Source of the DNA: CAYMEV01 sp964389675 [NCBI: uncultured Candidatus Sumerlaeota bacterium]
Lineage (GTDB): Bacteria; CAYMEV01
DNA: 64,000 bases
Direction: 5' to 3'
Assembly (NCBI GenBank): GCA_964389675.1
Contig: CAYMEV010000007.1
Span: forward strand, 1 to 64,000
Made by a program: the position numbers and the translations under genes. This document shows, piece after piece, positions 1-8,500 of this stretch. The notes under the pieces are model-generated. The model ran no database searches. It was not told the origin of the DNA and saw only the letters and a list, made by a program, of their open reading frames with translations. How positions within the stretch are numbered: the stretch's first letter is position 1; every line of letters begins with the position of its first letter.

Positions 1-2
1 GC

Positions 3-941
3 AGGCTTGGAATACCGACATTTTCATCAGGGGATGCTCAGGAAATAGCTGAAGCTTCAGCTGCAATGTTTGGGGGCAAGCTTTCAGCTCTTGAGATACT
101 GAAGCATTTTGGTCATGATATACCCGCAATTGAAGATTTGAGAAAAAAGCAGCAGGTGCTTTCTTTGAGGCCCCAAAAGCTTTTTGATTATAAGCCGGAA
201 TCTTTTGCTGATAAAGCTGTATTCCCGGTACTTCACTGTGTTGAGGAGATACCCTGCAATCCCTGCATATCCGTTTGTCCTGCAAAAAGCATCAGCCTGA
301 ATAATATAAGAAATGATATTCTTGATATTCCTGTATTTGAAGGAAATTGTACCGGGTGCGGAAAATGCGCCCTTATATGCCCTGGCCTTGCCATTACAAT
401 GATTGACAGGAGGAAAAGCCCTGAGGGCCATGTTCATCTGACAATCCCCTTTGAAATTACTCCAAAATTCAGGGTGGGTGATTTTGTTAAGACTGTTGAT
501 ATTGACGGGAATTTTGTTGCAGAGGCAGAAGTTACAGCAATCAGGGACAGGAAAATCCAGGACAGAAGGCTTCTTGTGACCCTTATTGTTCCTGAAGGCA
601 TAGCTCATACAATAGTCGGGATTATGGTTCAGGATAAAGCAAAACTGGAGATCCCTCACAAGGCTGATATCGAATACATGGATGATGATACCATAATATG
701 CAGATGTGAAAGGGTAACAGCAGGAGAGATAAGGAAGCTTATCAGGGAGGGAATTACGGACCTGAACCAGATGAAATCCATAAGGGTTGGAATGGGAGCC
801 TGCGGAGGACGGACCTGCTATGACCTTGTAATTAAACTGCTAAAAAGCGAAGGTATTGAAGTATCTGAAAAGCCAAGGACAAGGCCAGTCTATTCTGAGA
901 CACCTGTTTCCATGTTTGCAGGGATTAAAGGAGAGAAATAA
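3..941 (+). CDS. Fe-S/BFD subunit of an HcnA/B-like amino-acid dehydrogenase (5' truncated)
   Basis: The reading frame is open to the left edge, so the ATG at 66 is internal and the gene begins upstream; 312 residues are visible. The first 20 or so residues look like the end of a pyridine-nucleotide-disulphide oxidoreductase domain. Ferredoxin-type cysteines follow: C79, C85, C88, C92 and C116, C119, C122, C126 (CxxCxxCxxxCP in the second set), suggesting two 4Fe-4S clusters. A BFD-like 2Fe-2S module (CxC at 233/235 and CGGRTC at 267-272) ends the protein. Such subunits accept electrons from a DAO-type flavoprotein in sarcosine oxidase, HcnABC, octopine/nopaline oxidase and proline or hydroxyproline dehydrogenase complexes. 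The partner flavoprotein follows directly, with ATG immediately after this TAA. The substrate cannot be read from this fragment. Confidence 0.88.
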   Translation, partial: RLGIPTFSSGDAQEIAEASAAMFGGKLSALEILKHFGHDIPAIEDLRKKQQVLSLRPQKLFDYKPESFADKAVFPVLHCVEEIPCNPCISVCPAKSISLNNIRNDILDIPVFEGNCTGCGKCALICPGLAITMIDRRKSPEGHVHLTIPFEITPKFRVGDFVKTVDIDGNFVAEAEVTAIRDRKIQDRRLLVTLIVPEGIAHTIVGIMVQDKAKLEIPHKADIEYMDDDTIICRCERVTAGEIRKLIREGITDLNQMKSIRVGMGACGGRTCYDLVIKLLKSEGIEVSEKPRTRPVYSETPVSMFAGIKGEK

Positions 942-2096
942 ATGAACCGCAGTTATGATATAATAATTATAGGTGCAGGAAGTGTCGGGACCCCCCTGTC
1001 CTATCAGCTTGCTAAGGAGGGATTCAGTGTATGTGTTATTGAGAAGGAAGCCTCATTCGGGCAGGGTGAGAATAAGGCTGCTATTGGAGGGATAAGGGCA
1101 ACACATACCGAAGAGGCGAAGATATATATCTGCCAGGAATCCCTTGATATATTCTCAAACTGGAAGGAGACCTGCGGAGACGACCTTGGATGGAAGATGG
1201 GAGGCTATACATATCCGGTTTATACACTGGAGCTGGAAAAAACACTCAAAAACCAGGTGAAGCTTCAGAAAGATTTTGGGCTTAAGATCGATTATATTGG
1301 CAAAGAAGATATGATGGAGCTTATACCCCGGATAAATTCAAACGGTTTGCTTGGAGGCACCTATTCTCCTGAAGACGGTAGTGCAAGCCCTATACAGTCA
1401 GCAGTTGCATTCTATAAAAGGGCAAAAAGCCTTGGCGTATCATTTTCTTTCCGGGAGAATGTAAGATTATTGAAGATTAAGAATCAGAGGATTGCAGAGG
1501 TAATAACAGACAAAAACAGGTACTCATCGAGTTATGTAATAAATGCTTCAGGTTCTTATGCAAGTGACCTGGGAAAAATGGCAGGGGTGGACCTGCCTGT
1601 TGTTCCCGATTGCCATGAAGCAGGTATCACGGAACCTGTTCAATGCTTTTTCAGGCCAATGGTTGTAGATATGAGAAAAACAGAAGATTCAAGCAATTTT
1701 TATTTCTATCAGTCTGAAACCGGGCAGATAGTTTTCTGCATTACTCCAGACCCGCCTGTTTATGGTGTAAACAGCAGAAGTACCTCAAGTTTTCTGCCCA
1801 TGGTATCAAAGAGAATGGTAGAGCTTTATCCCAGGCTGATGAACATAAGGGTAAGAAGGGTGTGGAGGGGGCAGTACCCGAATACACCGGATGGATTCCC
1901 CATAATAGATTTTAACAGAGATATAGGAAATCTGATAAATGTTGTCGGCATGTGCGGCCAGGGTTTTATGATGGGACCTGGCCTGGCAGCGGTTGTATCA
2001 AGAAAGATATCGGGAAAATCAACAGAAAAGGATAATGTTATCCTGAGAAGATTAAGACTGGATAGGGACTATTCAGGCAAGGAAGAATTTAAATAA
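942..2096 (+). CDS. FAD-dependent oxidoreductase, DAO family (amino-acid dehydrogenase catalytic subunit)
   Basis: This is a 384-residue flavoprotein of the D-amino-acid oxidase/sarcosine oxidase beta/HcnC family. A Rossmann dinucleotide-binding motif GAGSVG lies at residues 11-16, followed by an acidic residue (IEKE) for the FAD ribose. Near the C-terminus the GMCGQGF segment (about residues 330-340) is typical of the DAO flavin-binding loop. There is no signal peptide, so it is likely cytoplasmic. It starts one base after the preceding Fe-S subunit, with a strong Shine-Dalgarno inside that gene's end, so the two are translationally linked and likely form one complex oxidising an amine or amino acid. 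The ACP gene follows after 10 bases. Family is confident; substrate is unknown. Confidence 0.9.
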   Translation: MNRSYDIIIIGAGSVGTPLSYQLAKEGFSVCVIEKEASFGQGENKAAIGGIRATHTEEAKIYICQESLDIFSNWKETCGDDLGWKMGGYTYPVYTLELEKTLKNQVKLQKDFGLKIDYIGKEDMMELIPRINSNGLLGGTYSPEDGSASPIQSAVAFYKRAKSLGVSFSFRENVRLLKIKNQRIAEVITDKNRYSSSYVINASGSYASDLGKMAGVDLPVVPDCHEAGITEPVQCFFRPMVVDMRKTEDSSNFYFYQSETGQIVFCITPDPPVYGVNSRSTSSFLPMVSKRMVELYPRLMNIRVRRVWRGQYPNTPDGFPIIDFNRDIGNLINVVGMCGQGFMMGPGLAAVVSRKISGKSTEKDNVILRRLRLDRDYSGKEEFK

Positions 2097-2106
2097 GGAG
2101 CACCAT

Positions 2107-2328
2107 ATGTCAGATATATATGAAATAGTGTCCGCAGTTTTGGGAACACCTGTTAATGAACTGTGTGGCAGCGATGATATAAAGAAGGACCTTGGGGCGG
2201 ATTCTGTAGATATAGTTGATATACTGGACAGGATCGAGCTGGTTTTTGGAATCCATATTCCTGATAGTGAAGCCCCTAACCTGCTTACGATCTCTGATTT
2301 TGAAAATTATATTAATAACCGTAAATGA
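2107..2328 (+). CDS. free-standing acyl/peptidyl carrier protein
   Basis: This 73-residue protein carries the phosphopantetheine attachment motif DSVDIV, with Ser33 the expected modification site after a GA-D-S context. Helix-rich composition and length match discrete ACP/PCP proteins. AAGGAG lies six bases before the ATG. The stop overlaps the start of the adenylating enzyme by ATGA, so the two are translationally coupled. It is not beside fab genes, so it is unlikely to be the housekeeping AcpP; a dedicated carrier for the acid activated by the next gene is more likely. An AcpS gene at 49875-50258 on the other strand could install the prosthetic group. Confidence 0.9.
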   Translation: MSDIYEIVSAVLGTPVNELCGSDDIKKDLGADSVDIVDILDRIELVFGIHIPDSEAPNLLTISDFENYINNRK

Positions 2329-3731
2329 GGCAATTGGTGCCTTCATTCCAGAAAATTTTATCAAGAACAGTAAATGAATTTTCATCAAAGGTATTTCTCC
2401 GGGACAATAAAACAGCTATAAGCTATAGCCAGCTTCCCTCAATTCTTCACAATATAAATTCCATTATGATTGAATCCGGCATAAGGAGGGGAGATATAGC
2501 AGGCATATGCATCAGCAAGGGGCCTTTGCTGTCGCTTGCCTATATGACATGTTTCTATGCAGGGTACATAGCTCTCCCCATAAGCACGTCAAGGACATCA
2601 GCTTTTCTGAAAGACCTTAATATTCCGGTAAAGATAATCATTTCCGATAGGGATATAAAAGAAGGATCAGTTAATATTTCCAGGCTCAATATTCTTAGAA
2701 AATCCGCTGATTCATTGCCAGAAGAGGGTGTTAACCCGGAAGAAACAGTATATTTTAACATTACATCAGGGACAACCAGCAGGCCAAAGGTTGCCAGGTG
2801 CAGCTTTTCATCCATCTACCATAATACAAAAAGCGTCATTGACCATTTCAGGTTCAACCATAATGATTCTCACATCTGTATGTTCCCATCCCATCTCCAT
2901 CCTCATGAATTTTTCATAAGAGCGCTGATGACAGGAGGGAGTGCATTTATTAAAGAAAATCTTCTTCCCAGGGACATACCGGAAGTATTGGAGAAGAATC
3001 GAATATCTGCATTAATGGCAACCCCCACCATACAGAAGGCAATGATCCGCTTTTCAAGGGCATGCAGGAATGCCTACAGATACACGAGGCTGTTTGAGGC
3101 TGGTGGTATGATCACGGATATTTCTATCAGAAAGGAATTCCCGGAAAGGACCGGGAGAGACATTACCCCAGTATGGGGAAGCACTGAGACCCTGGGTGTC
3201 GCTCTTGTCCTTGACCCAGCTGAGCCCTTTATACCTAACCTTATCGGGTCACCAATAAGAGGCTATGAAGCAAAGCTGAAACCTGTTGATGATGACCCTG
3301 ACGAAGGTATCATGGTAATAAAGGGAAGGGGGACCATGACCGGCTACTATATGGGTGAGGATATCCATTCCGGATTTGATACAGGTGATATAGTTAAAAA
3401 CCAGGATAACCGGATTATTTTTCTGGGCAGGTCAGACAATATGATAAAAAAAGGTGGCATGAGGATATATCCGGAGGAGCTGTCAGCCAGAATTAGAAAG
3501 CTGGATTTCATAAAAGACTCAGCAATAATCACAGTTGATCATCCCCTGTATGGCAAGGACATAGTACTTTTTCTGGAGCTTGAAAAAGAATTGAGAATAA
3601 AAGATATAAAGAGGAAGCTTATAGAAACCCTTGAAGAACATGAGCTGCCGCATTCTATCAGAATATTGAAGGAAATGCCGTATTATGCCTCGGGTAAAAT
3701 AGATTATAAAGCCTTAAGGTTACTGATTTAG
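2325..3731 (+). CDS. AMP-dependent acyl/aminoacyl ligase (ANL superfamily adenylating enzyme)
   Basis: A 468-residue ANL-family enzyme. Core motifs are in order: the phosphate-binding loop TSGTTSRPK (147-155), WGSTE (284-288), TGD (353-355), the hinge/A8 region GRSDNMIKKGG (368-378), and the A10 lysine in YASGKIDY (K458). At under 500 residues it resembles discrete adenylation enzymes that load a free-standing carrier protein rather than an NRPS module. ATGA overlap with the ACP gene supports ACP loading in trans. The upstream amine/amino-acid dehydrogenase subunits suggest the activated acid may be an amino acid or its oxidised product; that is inference. An acyl-CoA ligase function cannot be excluded. 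Confidence 0.88.
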   Translation: MRQLVPSFQKILSRTVNEFSSKVFLRDNKTAISYSQLPSILHNINSIMIESGIRRGDIAGICISKGPLLSLAYMTCFYAGYIALPISTSRTSAFLKDLNIPVKIIISDRDIKEGSVNISRLNILRKSADSLPEEGVNPEETVYFNITSGTTSRPKVARCSFSSIYHNTKSVIDHFRFNHNDSHICMFPSHLHPHEFFIRALMTGGSAFIKENLLPRDIPEVLEKNRISALMATPTIQKAMIRFSRACRNAYRYTRLFEAGGMITDISIRKEFPERTGRDITPVWGSTETLGVALVLDPAEPFIPNLIGSPIRGYEAKLKPVDDDPDEGIMVIKGRGTMTGYYMGEDIHSGFDTGDIVKNQDNRIIFLGRSDNMIKKGGMRIYPEELSARIRKLDFIKDSAIITVDHPLYGKDIVLFLELEKELRIKDIKRKLIETLEEHELPHSIRILKEMPYYASGKIDYKALRLLI

Positions 3732-3946
3732 CCCGGTATTGAAAAATTAAATTAAAATTCCTTGATAAAGGATCAATAAGGTTTATAATATCAAAAATAA
3801 ATTCTGAATGCTGCAAACACTGAAAAAGCATTATATATATATTTTCCATTGAGAATAAACCATGATGCAGGCTTTATTATGAGCTTAAAAGCATATTAAT
3901 AACTTTGCAGGACATGGGTTATTTAATGTATAAAGGAGAAAAAAAG

Positions 3947-4354
3947 ATGGGATTATTAGATTCATTAATGGGCTCATTAAAAGGTGGCTCTAAAAGAGAA
4001 GGGAAAAGCCAGATTGCAGACATGCTGATGCAGATGGTCGGAAGTCCGGAGATAGGAGGCATGCAGGGGCTCGTGAAAATGTTTCAGGATGGAGGCCTGG
4101 GCAGTGAGGTAATGTCATGGATAGGTAAGGGGAAGAACATGCCAGTTTCTGTGGATCAGATTATGCAGATATTTTCCAAGGGAAAGCTTACAGAAATAGC
4201 CAGTAAACTGGGTATTTCAGAAAAAAAAGCAGCAGCGGGGATCAAGGACTTATTGCCAAATATCATTGATAAGCTCACGCCTGAAGGGGATGTTCCTGAT
4301 GATGATATGCTTTCAAAGGGTATAGATATGCTGAAAGGGAGCCTTTTCCGCTAA
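3947..4354 (+). CDS. YidB-like DUF937 family protein
   Basis: 135 residues if started at the ATG at 3947, which has AAGGAG eight bases upstream; the open frame extends 14 codons further but lacks a ribosome site. The N-terminus MGLLDSLMGSLKGG, the Gly/Met-rich middle and the PVSVDQI...ISEKKAAAGIKDLLPNIIDKL pattern match the YidB/DUF937 family, small predicted cytoplasmic proteins of unknown function. There is no signal peptide. It stands alone between the ligase operon and a tRNA gene. Confidence 0.8.
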   Translation: MGLLDSLMGSLKGGSKREGKSQIADMLMQMVGSPEIGGMQGLVKMFQDGGLGSEVMSWIGKGKNMPVSVDQIMQIFSKGKLTEIASKLGISEKKAAAGIKDLLPNIIDKLTPEGDVPDDDMLSKGIDMLKGSLFR

Positions 4355-4432
4355 TCAGCCTCTGCCTGGATACTGCCTGTTCAGGATCTGAATCTTGAGG
4401 GTGGAGATAAGAAATTTTTTGCTTTATCAACT

Positions 4433-4522
4433 GGAGAGGTGGCCGAGTGGACTAAGGCGCTTGACTCGAAATCGAGTAGACAGTGATGAGCTGCCTCGTG
4501 GGTTCAAATCCCACCCTCTCCG
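4433..4522 (+). tRNA. tRNA-Ser (anticodon CGA)
   Basis: A 90-nt class II tRNA. The acceptor stem GGAGAGG pairs with CCTCTCC (4515-4521), with discriminator G4522. The anticodon stem CTTGA/TCGAG encloses CTCGAAA, so the anticodon is CGA at 4467-4469, decoding UCG. A long variable arm follows, as expected for serine, and the T arm is GTGGG-TTCAAAT-CCCAC. CCA is not encoded. I saw no adjacent integrase or duplicated 3' end, so there is no sign of use as an integration site. Confidence 0.96.
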
Positions 4523-4567
4523 TTAAAGCGAAATTCAATTCCATGCAAATCGCGGAGAGTATATTAT

Positions 4568-5260
4568 TTAAAATCCAATAATATTTCTAATAAGGAAATA
4601 TATGATAGGCATAAAAACTGAAGGAAGCATATTCCCGACTTTTATTTTATGAGAGAGAAGCATTGAGAATCCCAGCCCCATTATAAGCAATCCGCCGGTT
4701 GCTGACATCTGCAGTATTACTGTATCATTGAGAACACCTGTCAGAAAACCCGCTAGAAGTGTTATAAGGCCCTGGTAGACAAAAACAGAGATCGCGGAAA
4801 AAATAACACCCACACCCAGAGTTGATGCAAGCACAATAGAAATTATCCCGTCTAAAACTGATTTTGCAAAAAGTATCTCATGATTATTTTCAAGGCCGCT
4901 CTCCAGTGCTCCCATTACAGCCATTGCCCCAACGCAGTAGAGCAGGCTTGCTGTAACAAATCCCTTGCTGAATGCAGAACCTTCCTGAGTAAACCTTTTT
5001 TCCATCTTTTTCCCAAGATTATCAAGCCTTTTTTCAATATCAATGCTTTCCCCTGCAAAAGTGCCTATTACAATGAAAAAGATTATTTCCAGAATAAAAG
5101 ACTGGCCTTTCATTGCGCTTTCAAGCCCAATTATTATAACACATAAACCTACACCCTGGATGATTGTCTGAGTCATTTTTTCGCGTATTCCGCCTTTTAA
5201 GATCAAACCCAGAAAACTGCCGGCTATTATTGCAGCTGCATTTACTATTGTCCCTAACAC
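4568..5260 (-). CDS. DUF554 family membrane protein
   Basis: A 230-residue polytopic inner-membrane protein. The N-terminus MLGTIVNAAAIIAGSFLGL and the glycine-rich helices around GVGLCVIIIGLESAMKG match the DUF554 (YdfK/YqgA) family, whose function is not established. I count roughly six to seven hydrophobic segments. The start is GTG at 5260 with AAGGTGG 11 bases upstream; the nearby ATG at 5270 is out of frame. It is convergent with the tRNA gene and appears monocistronic. Confidence 0.86.
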   Translation of the reverse strand: MLGTIVNAAAIIAGSFLGLILKGGIREKMTQTIIQGVGLCVIIIGLESAMKGQSFILEIIFFIVIGTFAGESIDIEKRLDNLGKKMEKRFTQEGSAFSKGFVTASLLYCVGAMAVMGALESGLENNHEILFAKSVLDGIISIVLASTLGVGVIFSAISVFVYQGLITLLAGFLTGVLNDTVILQMSATGGLLIMGLGFSMLLSHKIKVGNMLPSVFMPIIYFLIRNIIGF

Positions 5261-5550
5261 TATTAATCATGCCACCTTAATATTTGTGATGAAAATCTCA
5301 TATTCATATCAAATGTCAATATAAAAGATAATCAAAACCAGGTGCAGATATCTTTCTGCAGCGGATACTATTTTTTTGGCCTGAAGAAGCATTTGCAGCA
5401 GGTATTGCTTCTTTTAATAGCCTGGCCTTTTAATAAAATATTATCTGTACCGGAGCCTTCATCAGAAAAACAGGTACCGGTATCAGCCAGGCAATGTCCT
5501 TACGCTGGTAAGTTTTGCCGCTTTTAGAGACTCAGTCATAAGAAAGCAGA
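5261..5550. other. intergenic stretch without recognisable gene
   Basis: About 290 bases between the DUF554 start and the hairpin behind the large hydrolase. The only open frame (61 codons, plus strand, 5342-5527) lacks a ribosome site and has an unconvincing composition. The first 80 bases must hold the DUF554 promoter, but I could not assign boxes with confidence. Confidence 0.4.
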
Positions 5551-5584
5551 CAGCCCGGGGACTGAAAAAAACAGCCCCGGGCTG
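5551..5584 (-). terminator. strong GC hairpin behind the large peptidoglycan hydrolase
   Basis: CAGCCCGGGG at 5551-5560 pairs perfectly with CCCCGGGCTG at 5575-5584 around a 14-nt A-rich loop (U-rich on the minus transcript). It lies 10 bases past the stop of the 1,525-residue gene. The downstream tail on the minus strand (TCTGCTTTCTT) is only moderately U-rich, so termination strength is uncertain. Confidence 0.6.
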
Positions 5585-5594
5585 CAGGATAAGG

Positions 5595-8500
5595 CTATTG
5601 TATTGCTGTCCCGGCATTTGTATCAGCATTTGCTGCCAGGAGCTCCCATGCACCAGTGGATGATTTTCTCAAATAAATACTCCCTGTCGATGTTTCACAT
5701 GCAATTAGATCATCACTGGCGCCACCTGTGAATTTTCCTGATATTATTCTTTTAAGTGATGCGATTACAAGGGTATTCCAGCCCTTTGCATCATAGCTGT
5801 AATAATATGTCCTGTTCTGATATGTAAATATGACTTCAGCTCCTCCACCTGCTGTTATATCGCCTGATGAAACATAGTGCCCCGTGTCAGGTGTTCCCAG
5901 TGTCAGTCTGTTGAACTGATAACCTTTGGCTTCTCCACCTCTGGGTACCCATTTAAAGTTTTCAGGTATATCATTGATCAGATCAAAGCATTTGCTGCTT
6001 TCCAAAATGCCTTCATTATTGTTCTTAGACGGCAGATATCGGACAAGGTATATACCGAAACCACCAAATACACATACCATCTCCGTATATCCGTCCCCGG
6101 TTATATCGTCTGCTGCAACCTGCGAAGGGCTGATATTAAGTATGCTGGAAAATGTTGATGTGGCAAAATCATAGAGGTAAAGGCCTGAATATCCTGAAAA
6201 TACGATGATCAGATCATCAAGGGCATCTATATCCCTGTTGATGTCAGCTGAAACCATAATATCTGCAGGCATGCTGGAAATAGATGACCAGCTGCCATTG
6301 AATACCCATTTGAAGATACCGTTTTCCTGCATTGAGGCTATTATCTGGAGAGGTCCTCCAGCAGCTGTCTCTGCTAATGTAAATTCAGTAATTCCTGTTG
6401 TATTGCCTGCTATGTTTATCCACTGTAATGCAGATAAATCGTAGTACCACAATCCGTATCCGGGAAGCAGTGCTACCAGTTCAAGGTTTCCGTTATCTGA
6501 GATATCACCTGCCATTATCTTTGATGCAGGGATATCTGCAAGGATCTGTACCCAGCTTGAACCCTTTTCAGATATATCAGAGGATCTGGAACTGCTGTAA
6601 GTCCATTGCCAGATTCCGCTTAAAGAGGCATCCTCAAGGCTTAATGCGGCACTGATATAATTTGATGTATCTTCCTGTATTAATGCTGTAAATTCAACAT
6701 TCCTTGAGGGCATTATAAAGTATGTCTCAGAGGAATATGGATCATTCAGGAGTGCGGTATCCTCAGCCGGGCCTGACCACTCACTGAAGATATAACCCTC
6801 CGGGATACCTGCAGATATGTATACAATATCACCTTCCTCATAGTCGCCCGCCCCGCTCAGTGTCACTGATCCGTCAGCATACAGGCTGACCGAGTAGAAT
6901 ACGGCAGATTCAATATTCATGATGACAGCATTCGATGGATCTGATTCCTCCTGGTCATATACAGCAGTTACGGTATAAGAATACTGTCCGTCAGCAAGAT
7001 CCTGGTCAAGATAGCCCAGCGTTCCGGGACTGGATATGGTAGCTATCAGCGAACCGTTCCTGTAGACTTTATATCCTGTCGGAGAACTTACCGGGTAATC
7101 CACTGCTATATCAGTATAGTAATGGCATACGATCTGCTGCCATGTATATCCCATATCAGCCATATTTTTTGATCCCCACTGGGCCATCCCCACTCCATGC
7201 CCATAGTAGTAGTCATATCCACAGGGGCTGGGGACTGACCTCAGGTAAGCAATGGGGTCTCCGCCCCATACATCTTCATTGTTCTTGGTGTAACCGTTGC
7301 TATGTGAAAAAAATACTGACTGTATTATGTTTCCCCCGTATTTAAGCGAATGCCCTGAAGTAGCTTCTACAGCTTCGTCAGTACTTGCATAATGGTCCGG
7401 GCCCCATGCCTGGCAGCAGGTGGTTGTGCATACGTCAGCTCCAACATCATTATGTTTGCTCGTAATTGCCGCATAGCAGCGTGCTGCCATCGCCTGAGCC
7501 CTCAATGCCTGCTGATCCCAGGAGGTATATACCTCTTTAGGTACAACTCCCTTTAGATATTCATCCATTTCCATTACCACAACGGAACCGTCAGTCATTA
7601 ATACTCTTCTTGTTGCAGGGAGCTGGGTTATCTTTGCAATATGCTCATTATCCAGTATGCTGTTAGAAGACAGTGGGTATTTCTTCATGATTTTCCTCAT
7701 CTGCTCTTCTGTTGGGTTTGCAGGAGCCATGTTGATTGTCTGAAATTCATGCTTCTGGCTTTGTGTATAGAATTTTCTTGTCATTGCAATATAGCCGTCT
7801 TTATACAATTTAAGGCCAGTCGTATTTATTGAATCAATCTCAACACTGAAATATCCCCTGCTGTCAGTATAACCGAGCAGCTTTTCATCCGGCTCGCCAT
7901 AGATCTCTGCTCCCCAGACGCCAGCGTCCTCAGCCATGCAAAGGGTTCTTCCCTTTATTTCCAGGGGTTTGCCAGGTCTGCTGCATGATGTATTATGAAG
8001 AACCTTGCTTCCGGGCGGGCTCCAGTTAAGCTGGACATCATTCTGATTTACAATTTCTCCTGTAAGGTTCAATGGCGGGTTATATGCAGGATTCCCGGTG
8101 ACAGTGATTGCAAAATATATCTGGCTGTCTTCAGGCCCTCCCTGATCGCTGAACCATGCATATCCATCCTGATAAAGGTTGAAATATTCAGTATACTGAA
8201 CAGTGTTCTCAGTCACTGGCGCCTGTACAGTAAAACTGTATTGAGTCACCTGGCCAGGGAGGCAGTTCTTGACTGCCTGCATGACCTCAGCCTCAGAGAT
8301 CCAGCTGCTGTGATAAAAAAGGCTGTTCCTCATTCTCGGATTCGTTGTAGCAAGGATTGTGCTGCTGCTGAAGGAATTGCTTCCTGTATTCAGTATATTG
8401 ATTGCAACGGTTCCTGTAGCTCCGCTCTCCATCGTAGAAGGATATGTAATATAGCTCATTTCGGCAGCAAAACCATCACGATTGCCTCCTGCTGTGTATT

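Noticed and set aside
4433-4522. tRNA-Ser as an integration site for a mobile element
   Set aside because: No integrase, no repeated 3' end and normal neighbouring genes.
5342-5527. 61-codon plus-strand frame between DUF554 and the hydrolase
   Set aside because: No start signal, no recognisable fold, and aromatic/Cys-rich composition typical of chance frames.
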